This document shows, piece after piece, positions 39,876 to 48,213 of a DNA stretch of 64,000 nucleotides; the stretch's first letter is position 1; every line of letters begins with the position of its first letter. The notes below the pieces were generated by a model. The model saw nothing but the letters and a program-made list of their open reading frames with translations. It ran no database searches and was not told the DNA's origin. Where the stretch lies: the NCBI GenBank assembly GCA_045544035.1, contig JAZPYE010000002.1:1-64000 (forward strand), given 5' to 3'. The position numbers were made by a program, and so were the translations under genes. This DNA is from SIG587 sp045544035. Lineage in GTDB: Bacteria > Bacillota > Clostridia > Oscillospirales > Acutalibacteraceae.

Positions 39876-41706
39876 AGCACACACCCTCTCCGTAGCAATT
39901 TGCACCGCAGGCCGCACAGGAAATGCGGCAGTTGGGTGTTGTTACGGCTTTTTTGGCAAGCTCATTTTGCCTTATAAAAAATTCCTTGGTAACACCATAA
40001 TCAAAATGCTCCCACGGGAAAATCTCATCAAAGTCCCTTGCACGGTTGGCATAAAATGCAGTGTCTACACCGCACTCGCTAAATGCCTCAAGCCATTTTT
40101 CAATTTTGAAGCACTCACTCCAGCCGTCAAGCCTGCAGCCCTTTTTAAAGGCACTTAAAATGACCTCGCCCAGCCTTCTATCTCCTCGGGCAAAAACGCC
40201 CTCTAAAAAGCTTGTGGGGGAATCGTGATAGCTGAGAGTGACCTTTTTAGTGGTGATGCAGGATTTTAAATATTCCTGGCGGCGCCTTATTTCATCTCGG
40301 GTTATCTGAGGCTCAAACTGGAAAGGAGTGAACGGCTTTGGCACAAAGGTGGAAACACTGACGCTGACATTAACGCTCTTGCCCTTTGGTCTATCAGGCA
40401 AACGGTAAAATTCATTAACCACCCTTTGAGCAAGGTCGGCAATGCCCTTTAAATCCTCATCGGTTTCGGTGGGCAGGCCCAGCATAAAATAAAGTTTAAC
40501 ATTTGTATAGCCGCCTTTAAATGCCATTCGGCAGGTGGAAATAATTTCCTCCTCGGTAATATTTTTATTGATAACATCGCGAAGGCGTTGTGTGCCCGCT
40601 TCGGGAGCAAAGGTTAGGCCGCTTTTTCTAACATACTGAATTTTTTCCAGCAGCTCCTCGGAAAAGTTATCAATTCTAAGACTTGGAAGAGAAAGGCTTA
40701 TATTTCTTTCTTGGGTCCAGTCAAGCATTTTATTAAGCAGTGGCTCAATTTCCCTATAATCACTGGTACTTAGCGATGAAAGGGAAATTTCATCATAGCC
40801 TGTTGACTCGCAAAGTGCCTTTGCCTGATTATTAACGGTATCGGCACTTTTTTCTCTTACAGGGCGGTAGATAAAGCCTGCCTGGCAAAAACGGCAGCCT
40901 CTTATACAGCCACGGTAGATTTCCTGAACGGCACGGTCGTGAACAATTTCTATGTAAGGCACAACAAAGCTTTCAGGGTAAAACACCTTGTCCATATCCT
41001 TAATAATTCTTTTTTCAATAACGGCAGGGGCATTTTCCCTTGGTGTGATGCTTTTAATTGTGCCATCGATGTTATATTCAAAATCATAAAGGCTGGGCAC
41101 ATAAACACCCTTAATTTGTGCCGCTTCCCTTAAAAACTCTTGCTTGGTTGAGCCCTTTGCCTTGTGAATTTTATAAAGGTCAATAAGCTCCAAATCCACC
41201 TCTTCGCCCTCACCTAAAAAGAAAAGGTCAACAAAATCGGCAAGGGGTTCGCAGTTGCAAGTACACGGGCCGCCTGCCACAACGAGGGGGGAAAGTGAAT
41301 GCCTATCCTTTGATTTTAGAGGAATTTTTGCAAGGTCAAGCATATTGAGAACATTGGTGTAGGAAAGTTCATACTGAAGCGTAAAGCCTACAATGTCAAA
41401 ATCACAAACAGGGTCACGACTCTCAAGGGCAAAAAGAGAAATATCCTTTTCACGCATTACCTGCTCAAAATCTGTCCAGGGGGCAAAAACCCTTTCACAC
41501 CAAATATCATCGCGGGCATTAAACTGTGAATAAAGAATTTTCATGCCAAGGTGGGACATACCGATTTCATAGATGTCGGGAAAGCAAAAGGCAAACCTTA
41601 CATCTACGCTATTTTTATCCTTTATTACGCTGTTAATTTCACCGCCTGAATATCTTCCCGGTTTTTGAACCGTTAAAAGCAGTGCTTCAAGTTGTTTTTG
41701 TTCCAT
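39862..41706 (-). CDS. Radical-SAM protein with B12-binding-like N-terminus (TIGR03960 type)
   Basis: The 614-residue protein has an N-terminal Rossmann-like domain resembling YgiQ/B12-binding radical SAM enzymes (FCFPDIYEIGMSHLGMKILY), a radical-SAM cluster motif CIRGCRFCQAGFIYRPVREK (CxxxCxxC, about residues 270-277), SLSSLSTSDY and FAPEAGTQRLRDVINK motifs, and a cysteine-rich C-terminus (NCRISCAACGANCYGEGVC) that may bind another cluster. Reaction unknown. It is paired by overlap with the DUF2344 gene, which is the typical context of this family in Clostridia. Confidence 0.88.
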   Translation of the reverse strand: MEQKQLEALLLTVQKPGRYSGGEINSVIKDKNSVDVRFAFCFPDIYEIGMSHLGMKILYSQFNARDDIWCERVFAPWTDFEQVMREKDISLFALESRDPVCDFDIVGFTLQYELSYTNVLNMLDLAKIPLKSKDRHSLSPLVVAGGPCTCNCEPLADFVDLFFLGEGEEVDLELIDLYKIHKAKGSTKQEFLREAAQIKGVYVPSLYDFEYNIDGTIKSITPRENAPAVIEKRIIKDMDKVFYPESFVVPYIEIVHDRAVQEIYRGCIRGCRFCQAGFIYRPVREKSADTVNNQAKALCESTGYDEISLSSLSTSDYREIEPLLNKMLDWTQERNISLSLPSLRIDNFSEELLEKIQYVRKSGLTFAPEAGTQRLRDVINKNITEEEIISTCRMAFKGGYTNVKLYFMLGLPTETDEDLKGIADLAQRVVNEFYRLPDRPKGKSVNVSVSVSTFVPKPFTPFQFEPQITRDEIRRRQEYLKSCITTKKVTLSYHDSPTSFLEGVFARGDRRLGEVILSAFKKGCRLDGWSECFKIEKWLEAFSECGVDTAFYANRARDFDEIFPWEHFDYGVTKEFFIRQNELAKKAVTTPNCRISCAACGANCYGEGVCYEKR

Positions 41707-41768
41707 AAAGGGCTCCTTAAAGAATTGATTACTTCAATTATTCTATCACAAAAAGCCCTTTAAAACAA

Positions 41769-42362
41769 CTACATTTTGATTATTACCCCCATAATCACAT
41801 AAAGTCCCAAAACGGCCAAAGAAAGGTTGATTTTTCCCATTAAAATGCCCGAAACGCCGAGGAAAACCGCAAGGGCGCCGCAAAGAAGGGATAAAATATC
41901 GAGAATTACCTCGCATTTTGAGGCTGACACAACTTTTGTAAGCATTAGATAAATAATGCTGCCCCCATCAAGACCGCGAACGGGAAGCAAATTAAAGGCA
42001 AAAATAAGCAGGTTAATTGCCGAAAAGCTGATAAAAAATGGCACCTTTAAAAAATAATAAAGCATAAATGCAAGCGCCGCAAAAAGCAAATTTGAAAGGG
42101 GACCTGAAAGGAGGATAAAAAGCTCTCCTTCCTTTTTTACGCCAAAGCCCCTTACAATTTGGATACTGCCGGGAATGAGGTTGATTTTTTTAGGCTGGCA
42201 GTGCAGTACAAACATTGCCGCAAGGTGACCCGCTTCGTGAAAAGCGGTGGCTAAAAAAACCGGCAAAATAAAGCCTGTCTTATCAATAATCAGTGCAAGG
42301 GTTAAAACCGCCATAAAGAAAAAAGAAACATTTATTTCGGTTGAAAAAATTTTAAATTTCAT
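41769..42362 (-). CDS. spoIVFB: Membrane-embedded zinc metalloprotease, SpoIVFB-like (site-2 protease)
   Basis: The 197-residue polytopic protein has HEAGH at residues 42-46 inside a membrane helix and LPVRGLDGGSIIY with the third metal ligand Asp, as in M50 site-2 proteases. Its partner upstream is an M23-like protein with one membrane anchor, as in the spoIVFA-spoIVFB operon, where SpoIVFB cleaves pro-sigma-K in the mother cell. The start is set at ATG 42362, whose ATGA overlaps the M23 gene stop; a GTG 15 nt earlier is possible. It could instead be a different M50 protease; the synteny with spoVM favours sporulation. Confidence 0.72.
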   Translation of the reverse strand: MKFKIFSTEINVSFFFMAVLTLALIIDKTGFILPVFLATAFHEAGHLAAMFVLHCQPKKINLIPGSIQIVRGFGVKKEGELFILLSGPLSNLLFAALAFMLYYFLKVPFFISFSAINLLIFAFNLLPVRGLDGGSIIYLMLTKVVSASKCEVILDILSLLCGALAVFLGVSGILMGKINLSLAVLGLYVIMGVIIKM

Positions 42363-43066
42363 TTGCTTAAAAACCACTGTGGGTCAAGACGTGCTCCGCC
42401 CACTATTATTTCAAAATGCAGGTGTGGTCCCGTTGACCTGCCAGTGCTGCCAACCTTTGCCACACACTCCTCCGCTTTCACACTTTGACCCTCATTAACC
42501 GTTATCTTGCTGCAGTGTGCATAAAGGGTGTAAAATTCCTCGGAATGGCGGATTTTAACAAAGTTGCCGTAACCGCCTTCTTCATAGCCAACCTCCTCAA
42601 CAACTCCAGCCATAACCGATAAAACATCGGTGCCGCTGTTTGCCGCAATGTCAAGACCCTGGTGTGTGGCAGGAGCGTTTGTAAAGGGGTCTGCCCTTCC
42701 CCCAAATTCCGATGTAACAAAGCCGCTGACCGGCCACGGCATTGTGTTTGATACCTCGGTTTCTTCTTTGGTTATTTCGCTTTTTTCTTCGGTTTTTGAG
42801 GGTCTTGCCTCTGAACCCTCAGCGGTGGTGTTTGTTATGACTACCTGCGGCTCGGTTTCCTTAATTTCGTTTTCCAAATCGTTATCCTTTAAAACCTCAT
42901 TTACATTGGTGTTGGTTTCAAAATTAGCCCTGTACCAATTTCCAAATTCACCGTAAACATTACCGCCAAGGGCCTTGACGGTAAGCACTGAAAGGATTAT
43001 TAAAAAAACGACGGTGCACTGAAGAAGTATTATTGCAAATTTGGGGTCCTTTAATAATTTTTCCAT
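42359..43066 (-). CDS. spoIVFA: M23 (LytM) domain membrane protein, SpoIVFA-like
   Basis: The 235-residue protein has one membrane segment (residues about 11-33), a low-complexity acidic linker (about 55-105) and a C-terminal LytM domain with the full metal and catalytic set: H135-x3-D139, H184 and H215-x-H217 (GPHLHFE). In Bacillus SpoIVFA holds SpoIVFB inactive in the outer forespore membrane. Coupling by ATGA to the SpoIVFB-like protease supports that role. A SpoIIQ-like or ordinary wall-hydrolase role is the alternative. Confidence 0.7.
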   Translation of the reverse strand: MEKLLKDPKFAIILLQCTVVFLIILSVLTVKALGGNVYGEFGNWYRANFETNTNVNEVLKDNDLENEIKETEPQVVITNTTAEGSEARPSKTEEKSEITKEETEVSNTMPWPVSGFVTSEFGGRADPFTNAPATHQGLDIAANSGTDVLSVMAGVVEEVGYEEGGYGNFVKIRHSEEFYTLYAHCSKITVNEGQSVKAEECVAKVGSTGRSTGPHLHFEIIVGGARLDPQWFLSK

Positions 43067-43126
43067 GACATTCTCGTTCCCTTCTTTTTTATATAAATAT
43101 ATTTTAAAGGGAGTCGAGATATGATA

Positions 43127-43159
43127 AAAGCGACCGCATCTTTTTGATGCGGTCGCTTT
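43127..43159. terminator. Intrinsic terminator hairpin
   Basis: AAAGCGACCGCATC (43127-43140) and GATGCGGTCGCTTT (43146-43159) form a perfect 14-bp stem around TTTTT. On the minus strand it follows spoVM by 8 nt and leads into TATCATATC without a long T-run, whereas on plus ATGTATTTTT follows. It probably punctuates or attenuates between spoVM and the M23 gene. Confidence 0.7.
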
Positions 43160-43167
43160 ATGTATTT

Positions 43168-43254
43168 TTAATTATCTTGCCTTTTTTTAATGCCGAAGAA
43201 CATTCTGAGTATTCCGCTTAAAAACTTAGGACTTTTAACCAAAACAACCTTCAT
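43168..43254 (-). CDS. spoVM: Stage V sporulation protein M, 28-residue coat-anchor peptide
   Basis: A 28-residue peptide begins MKVVLVKSPKFLSGILRMFF and ends GIKKRQDN. It aligns without gaps to Bacillus SpoVM (26 residues), sharing Lys2, Lys7, Pro9, Lys10, Phe11, Leu12, Gly14, Ile15, Arg17 and Gly21. SpoVM is an amphipathic helix that recognises the convex forespore membrane and anchors SpoIVA, the coat base. Pro9, needed for curvature recognition, is kept. CGGAGG lies 9 nt before the ATG. It sits downstream of rsgA, as in B. subtilis where spoVM follows the prkC-rsgA-rpe-thiN run. Such short genes are usually missed by gene callers. Confidence 0.9.
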   Translation of the reverse strand: MKVVLVKSPKFLSGILRMFFGIKKRQDN

Positions 43255-43276
43255 TAAAGCAAACCTCCGTCAGTGT

Positions 43277-43426
43277 CTATTTAAATGCACAGCTAATTCC
43301 CAGAATTATCACGGCAATGGCGAGAACTCCCACCAAAAAATCCGACGGGCAAATGCAGGCAAGTGCAATTCCCACCGCAAAGGCTATTGCTAAAATCCCC
43401 TTATTAGTGCAGTTTTTCCTACGCAC
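43277..43426 (-). CDS. 49-residue hydrophobic small membrane protein
   Basis: The minus-strand reading frame starts GTG 43426 with GGTGGTG five nt upstream and encodes a short basic start (VRRKNCTNKG) and two membrane helices (about 11-26, ILAIAFAVGIALACIC and 31-45, LVGVLAIAVIILGIS) separated by PSDF. It stops 22 nt before the spoVM start, so both are probably one transcript. It is not a family I can name; similar two-helix peptides adjoin spoVM in Clostridia in my recollection. The coding signal is short, so confidence is moderate. Confidence 0.6.
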   Translation of the reverse strand: MRRKNCTNKGILAIAFAVGIALACICPSDFLVGVLAIAVIILGISCAFK

Positions 43427-43492
43427 CCTGTCACCACCGTTTAAATAATTCTTACACTAACAGTATAAGCGGGCAGGTTGCAATTTGTTACA

Positions 43493-44380
43493 CTAATTTT
43501 TTCTTTTGATCTCCCAAGGCTTCAAATCCTTGACCTCATTATAAAGGGCAACATAGCTTTCAAATCTGCTTTTTGAAATTTCACCCTTAATTACAGCCTC
43601 AATAACTGCACAGTCCTTTTCAGCTGTGTGAGAACAGCCCGTAAAACGGCAACCATTCAAAAAAGGCCCAAACTCTCTGAATAAAAACGGCAGATTTTCT
43701 TTAAAATCCAAATCAAATTTATCGTTTTCCACCGAGGCAAAGCCAGGCGTGTCAGCAACAAGACCGCCGTGTGAGTTTACAAAAAGCTCAACCGTTCGCG
43801 TTGTGTGGCGACCGCGACCCAGTTTACGGCTTACCTCACCCGTGGCAAAGGAAATTTCGGGCAAAAGACGAGATAAAATGCTGGATTTGCCAACACCTGA
43901 ATTTCCCGCAAAGGCACAGGTGCAATTTTTAAGCTCAGATTTAATGTCCTCAACCTTTTCCCCGCTTTTGCAGGAAACGGTGTAGACCTTAAATCCCGCT
44001 TTTTCATAAATAGAAGCCCAAATTGAAAAATCGCCCAAATCACTTTTGTTGAAAATGAGAACGGGCTCAATTTCAGCCATTTCACAAATGGCGATAAGCC
44101 TGTCAATAAGCAGGGCATTGGGGGCAGGATTTTCGTAAGCAGACACGATAAACAGCTTATCAAGGTTTGCAATAAGCGGTCTTGCAAGACAGTTTTTACG
44201 GGGCAAAATTTCCTCCACAACGCCACTTTTCTCGCTTGTTTTTGAAAAAAACACCCTATCGCCCACAATGGGAGAGATGTTTTCCTTGCGGAAAACACCT
44301 CTTGCCTTGCATTCAAAAATACCCGTTTCGTTTTTTACATAATAAAAGCCCGAAATTGCTTTAATTATAATACCTTCCAT
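43493..44380 (-). CDS. rsgA: Ribosome small subunit-dependent GTPase A
   Basis: RsgA (YloQ) is a late-stage 30S ribosome assembly GTPase with circularly permuted G motifs. The 295-residue protein has an N-terminal OB domain (residues about 1-70), LIFNKSDL (G4), CAFAGNSGVGKSSIL (P-loop, about 150-165), DTPGF (G3) and a C-terminal zinc finger (CRFTGCSHTAEKDC). Its 14-nt separation from prkC and shared orientation put it in the same transcript. Confidence 0.95.
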   Translation of the reverse strand: MEGIIIKAISGFYYVKNETGIFECKARGVFRKENISPIVGDRVFFSKTSEKSGVVEEILPRKNCLARPLIANLDKLFIVSAYENPAPNALLIDRLIAICEMAEIEPVLIFNKSDLGDFSIWASIYEKAGFKVYTVSCKSGEKVEDIKSELKNCTCAFAGNSGVGKSSILSRLLPEISFATGEVSRKLGRGRHTTRTVELFVNSHGGLVADTPGFASVENDKFDLDFKENLPFLFREFGPFLNGCRFTGCSHTAEKDCAVIEAVIKGEISKSRFESYVALYNEVKDLKPWEIKRKN

Positions 44381-44394
44381 TAAAAGTTCCTTTA

Positions 44395-46404
44395 CTATAC
44401 TTCTTCATTTTCTACTTCTTCATTTTCCACTTCTTCATTTTCTACTTCTTTTTTAGGATATTCATAGGTTGTTTCTTCCAGCACCTCATTTTTTTCACAG
44501 TCCACCTTGTAATTCATATAATCCTCATAGGTGGGGTTTTCAGCACCATCGGAAAGCTTCACGGTAATGTTTTCCTGCTTTACTTTTGAGGTGAACTCAA
44601 CAGAACAGGTTCCCTTTTTGTTAATTTCAATTTTGTTGGGAGTTTCGTAAATCATTTCGCCGCCACTCCAAACTGAAACCTTGCCTATATCATAAATGAA
44701 ATCGGTGGGAAGCTGAACATCCAGTTTAACGGTGTACTGTGTTTCACCATTGCTAACTTCAAGGTCAACTGCGGTGCCCTCGCCAATCTGCTCCTCCTGG
44801 TCAACCGAGGGGTTCTGTCCCACAACAACACCCTTCGGAGCAGGTGAATTGTAAACATAGGTTACAACTCCCACCTTAAGGCCATCCTTCTCGAGGCGCT
44901 TTTTGGCATCCTCTTCGGTAAGTCCGATAACATTAGGCAGGGTAACATAAACCGTGGGCTTGCCAAGACTCACATAAATTGTGATTTCATCACCCTCATA
45001 GGCGCTAAAGCCGCGCTCGGGTTGGGTTTTAACTACCAGATTCTTATCGATGTTTTCATCATTAACCTTTTCAATATTGCACTTAAAACCAAGGTTTTCG
45101 AGGGCCGTTATGGCAGAAGCATCGGTGTAACCATAAACATCGGGGACAATAACGGTCTTTTTGCCCATGCTAACATAGGCGGTGATTGTGTTGCCTGCCT
45201 TTATCTTTTTACCTTCAGGCTTTGACTGCTGATAAATGTAACCGAATTCATATTCACTGTTATTTTTCCAAACAAAATCGATTTTGCTGAAAATTTCATC
45301 ATATTCCACGTTGTTATCAACAGCTTCCCAGTGCTGACCAACAAGTTTCGGGCAGGAAATTTCGCCGCCTGTACCGCCAAAAAGCTTGGGCAGGAAAATT
45401 GAAAGAATAACGATAACACCGATAACGAAGGTAACCGCAATTCCTGCAAGAATGGGAATGATGGGTGATTTTTCTTCGCCCTCCTCCTCGGCCTCATCAT
45501 CAGGGTTTACATTTGAATCGGAAATATATTTTGTGGGCGAATTATCCACAAAATAGTTATAACCAAAGGTTGCGGCAGGGTCCTTCTTAAACTCCTCTAA
45601 ATCGCAAAGCATTTCAGCTGCCGATTTATAACGGCGCTCGCTGTTTTTCTGCATTGCGTGCATTGTGATTTGTTCAAGCCCTTCGGGAATAGAGCCATTG
45701 ATGTCCCTTGGCATTTGGGGCTCTCTTTGAAGCTGCATAATAGCAACCGAAACGGCGCTGTCGGCCTCAAAGGGAAGCTGACCTGTAAGCATTTCATAAA
45801 GCATTACACCAACGGAATAAATGTCTGCCTTTTCATCGGTAGCATCTCCCCTTGCCTGTTCGGGGCTGATATAATGAACCGAGCCAATTGCCTTATCGGT
45901 GATTGTTCTTTGCTCGCTTCTTGCAAAACGGGCAATGCCGAAATCGGTAACCTTGATGGTGCCATCGGATAAAACCATAATGTTTTGGGGTTTGATATCA
46001 CGGTGAACAATGCCCTTGTCGTGAGCATGCTGAAGACCCTTTAGAATTTGAACGGTGAAATAAAGGGCATCCTTCCAGCGGAGGCTTCCCTCCCTCTCGA
46101 TAAGCTCTTTTAAAGTAATGCCGTCGATATACTCCATAACGATATACTGAATTAAATCACCAAAGCTAACATCGAAAACCTTTACAATGTTGGGGTGGGA
46201 TAAAACGGCAATGGCCTTTGATTCGTTCTTAAAGCGGCGGGTAAATTCCTCGTTGGAAACAAACTCCTCCTTTAAGATTTTAACGGCAACGATTCGGTCT
46301 TCGATGTTGTCATATGCCTTGTAAACAACTGCCATACCGCCTACGCCGATTATTTCCTTAATTTCATAGCGACCGTCAAGGCGCTTTCCTACAAATCTAT
46401 CCAT
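44395..46404 (-). CDS. prkC: PASTA-domain serine/threonine kinase PrkC
   Basis: PrkC senses muropeptides or lipid II and controls germination, growth and wall metabolism. The 669-residue protein has a Hanks kinase (residues about 12-270, IGVGGMAVVYKAYD, VAVKILKEE, HRDIKPQNIM, DFGIARF), one membrane helix (about 335-358) and three PASTA repeats (from VGQHWEAVD to about residue 560), then a beta-rich region and a repetitive ENEEV tail. ATG 46404 is chosen, with AGGAGA upstream; it overlaps the end of the phosphatase gene by none to a few bases. The phosphatase partner is the next gene upstream. Confidence 0.95.
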   Translation of the reverse strand: MDRFVGKRLDGRYEIKEIIGVGGMAVVYKAYDNIEDRIVAVKILKEEFVSNEEFTRRFKNESKAIAVLSHPNIVKVFDVSFGDLIQYIVMEYIDGITLKELIEREGSLRWKDALYFTVQILKGLQHAHDKGIVHRDIKPQNIMVLSDGTIKVTDFGIARFARSEQRTITDKAIGSVHYISPEQARGDATDEKADIYSVGVMLYEMLTGQLPFEADSAVSVAIMQLQREPQMPRDINGSIPEGLEQITMHAMQKNSERRYKSAAEMLCDLEEFKKDPAATFGYNYFVDNSPTKYISDSNVNPDDEAEEEGEEKSPIIPILAGIAVTFVIGVIVILSIFLPKLFGGTGGEISCPKLVGQHWEAVDNNVEYDEIFSKIDFVWKNNSEYEFGYIYQQSKPEGKKIKAGNTITAYVSMGKKTVIVPDVYGYTDASAITALENLGFKCNIEKVNDENIDKNLVVKTQPERGFSAYEGDEITIYVSLGKPTVYVTLPNVIGLTEEDAKKRLEKDGLKVGVVTYVYNSPAPKGVVVGQNPSVDQEEQIGEGTAVDLEVSNGETQYTVKLDVQLPTDFIYDIGKVSVWSGGEMIYETPNKIEINKKGTCSVEFTSKVKQENITVKLSDGAENPTYEDYMNYKVDCEKNEVLEETTYEYPKKEVENEEVENEEVENEEV
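44398..44450. repeat. 15-bp tandem repeat at the prkC C-terminus
   Basis: Three units of tacttcttcattttc (44398-44412, 44413-44427, 44428-44442, the third with one mismatch) plus a partial fourth encode the repeated ENEEV tail just before the stop codon. Such repeats mutate in copy number by slippage. Confidence 0.85.
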
Positions 46405-46418
46405 ACTTCTTTCTCCTA

Positions 46419-47159
46419 TCACACAATTTGGTCATTGAAAATAAGAACCGTTGTTATGTTATCCTTGCCGCCGCCATCGTTTGCCGCCGATACCAGCTGT
46501 GTCGTGGCATTCTCGCAGGATGACTCGCTGATAATTTTTATGATTTCCTCGGAGCTTAGCATATTGGAAAGCCCATCGGTGCAAATAAGCAGCATATCCT
46601 TATCACACAAATCAAGCTCGTTATAATCAATGTTAAGGTCTTCCTCAACACCAAGTGCTCGGGTGATGATATTTTTCCTGGGGTCACTTTTGGCTTCATC
46701 GGCCGTAATCTGACCACTTTCTATCATACGCTGCACCATAGAATGGTCGGTTGTGATTTGGGAAAGTGTGTTATTCCTTATTAGATAGGCACGGCTGTCA
46801 CCCACGTGAACAATGTGAGACACCGCCTTTGTTGCAATCACCGCAACCACTGTTGTTCCCATTCCCTTAAGCTCTTCGTTTTTTGATGCAGCATCAAAAA
46901 CCTCAACATTTGCCGACATAACCGCTGAGCAGAGCAGGTTTTTAATTTGGGAAGCGTTCATATTCGGTTGCCAGGAACGCAAAACATAATCATAAATCAT
47001 CTTGGTAGCCAGCGCGCTTGCAACATTACCTGCATTTGCGCCGCCCATGCCATCACAAACAACGGCAAGTGCTGCACCGCCCTCTAAAATTCGGGCAATA
47101 TACGCATCCTGATTAATTTCCCGTGATTTACCCACATCGGTTTCACAAAAAATTCTCAC
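46419..47159 (-). CDS. prpC: PP2C-type serine/threonine phosphatase
   Basis: The Stp/PrpC partner of PrkC. The protein has the PP2C metal motifs TDVGKSREINQD, VCDGMGGANAGNVASALA, VGDSRAYLI and GGKDNITTVL, with DHSMVQRM in between. The start is uncertain: GTG 47159 gives a 246-residue protein that matches the family start (CETDVGKSREINQD), and AAGGG is about 13 nt upstream; a GTG at 47171 or a longer frame to 47219 overlaps rlmN. It lies between rlmN and prkC as in Bacillus. Confidence 0.93.
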   Translation of the reverse strand: MRIFCETDVGKSREINQDAYIARILEGGAALAVVCDGMGGANAGNVASALATKMIYDYVLRSWQPNMNASQIKNLLCSAVMSANVEVFDAASKNEELKGMGTTVVAVIATKAVSHIVHVGDSRAYLIRNNTLSQITTDHSMVQRMIESGQITADEAKSDPRKNIITRALGVEEDLNIDYNELDLCDKDMLLICTDGLSNMLSSEEIIKIISESSCENATTQLVSAANDGGGKDNITTVLIFNDQIV

Positions 47160-47160
47160 T

Positions 47161-48195
47161 TTAAGTTTCACACCCTTCTTTTCGCCGCAGTTGTCCGCAA
47201 GAGGCCTCAATATCAGCACCCAGCGTTCGGCGAATTGTTGAATTTAATCCTTTTTTATTTAATAACTCACAAAAAAACATAATTTGTTTTTTATCGGGTT
47301 TTTTAAACTGTGTTTCTGCAACGGGATTTGCAGGAATAAGGTTAACGTGACACATTATTCCTTTAAGCTTTTTGGCCAGCATTTCGGCACACTCCTCGGT
47401 GTCGTTAACGCCACTCATCAGGGCATATTCAAAAGAAATTCTTCGTCCCGTTGCGCTTTGATATTTTTTGCAGGCATCAAGCAGTGCGCCAACATTCCAC
47501 TTTTTATTAACCCGCATAATTTTATCCCTTATTTCATCGCTTGGCGCGTGGAGTGAAATGGAAAGGGTTATGGGGAATTTATATTCGGCAAGCTTTAAAA
47601 TGCCGCTAACCACGCCCGAGGTTGAAAGAGAGATGTGTCGAAGCCCAATGTTCATTCCCTTTTCATGGGATACGAGCTTTAAAAATCGCACGGAATTTTC
47701 AAAGTTATCAAGAGGCTCGCCCATTCCCATCATCACAACATTGCTAACTCTTATACCGTTATCCTTTTGGGCGAAAAGCAACTGTGCAATCATTTCAGAG
47801 GCGGTTAAATTCCTTGCAAGACCGTTTATGCCCGACGCACAAAAGCTACAACCCATTCGGCAACCAACCTGGGTTGAAATGCACACGGTGTAGCCGTGGT
47901 TATATTTCATTAAAACTGATTCAATAAGCTGTCCGTCAAAAAGGCGGTAAAGATACTTAACAGTACCATCCAGCCTGCTTTCAAGGCGGCGGACAATTTC
48001 CACATTTGCAATGTAGCATTTTTCCTCAAGCTTTTCTCTGAGCGCCTTTGAAAGATTGGTCATTTCCTCAAAAGAGGTTGCCCCTGAATGCAGCCACTTA
48101 AAAATTTGTGCGGCACGGAACTTTGGCTCGCCCATTTCCTTTAAAAGTGCTTCAAGCTCCTCTAAATAAAGGGACTTAACATCTATCTTATCCAA
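47161..48195 (-). CDS. rlmN: Dual-specificity rRNA/tRNA methyltransferase RlmN
   Basis: RlmN methylates A2503 of 23S rRNA and A37 of tRNA through a radical-SAM mechanism with a methyl-cysteine intermediate. The 344-residue protein has CISTQVGCRMGCSFCASG (CxxxCxxC), GMGEPLDNFENSVRF, and the C-terminal catalytic cysteine in SCGQLR. Length is normal. The tight spacing places it in the priA-to-rsgA transcript. Confidence 0.95.
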   Translation of the reverse strand: MDKIDVKSLYLEELEALLKEMGEPKFRAAQIFKWLHSGATSFEEMTNLSKALREKLEEKCYIANVEIVRRLESRLDGTVKYLYRLFDGQLIESVLMKYNHGYTVCISTQVGCRMGCSFCASGINGLARNLTASEMIAQLLFAQKDNGIRVSNVVMMGMGEPLDNFENSVRFLKLVSHEKGMNIGLRHISLSTSGVVSGILKLAEYKFPITLSISLHAPSDEIRDKIMRVNKKWNVGALLDACKKYQSATGRRISFEYALMSGVNDTEECAEMLAKKLKGIMCHVNLIPANPVAETQFKKPDKKQIMFFCELLNKKGLNSTIRRTLGADIEASCGQLRRKEGCET

Positions 48196-48213
48196 GGGTT
48201 CACCTCTTCTTCA

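Noticed and set aside
43190..43393. 67-residue plus-strand frame
   Set aside because: Antisense to spoVM and the 49-residue gene; no ribosome site or recognisable features.
44398..44450. CRISPR-like repeat
   Set aside because: Units of 15 bp without spacers, inside coding sequence; it is a tandem repeat. No CRISPR array or cas gene was seen in the window.
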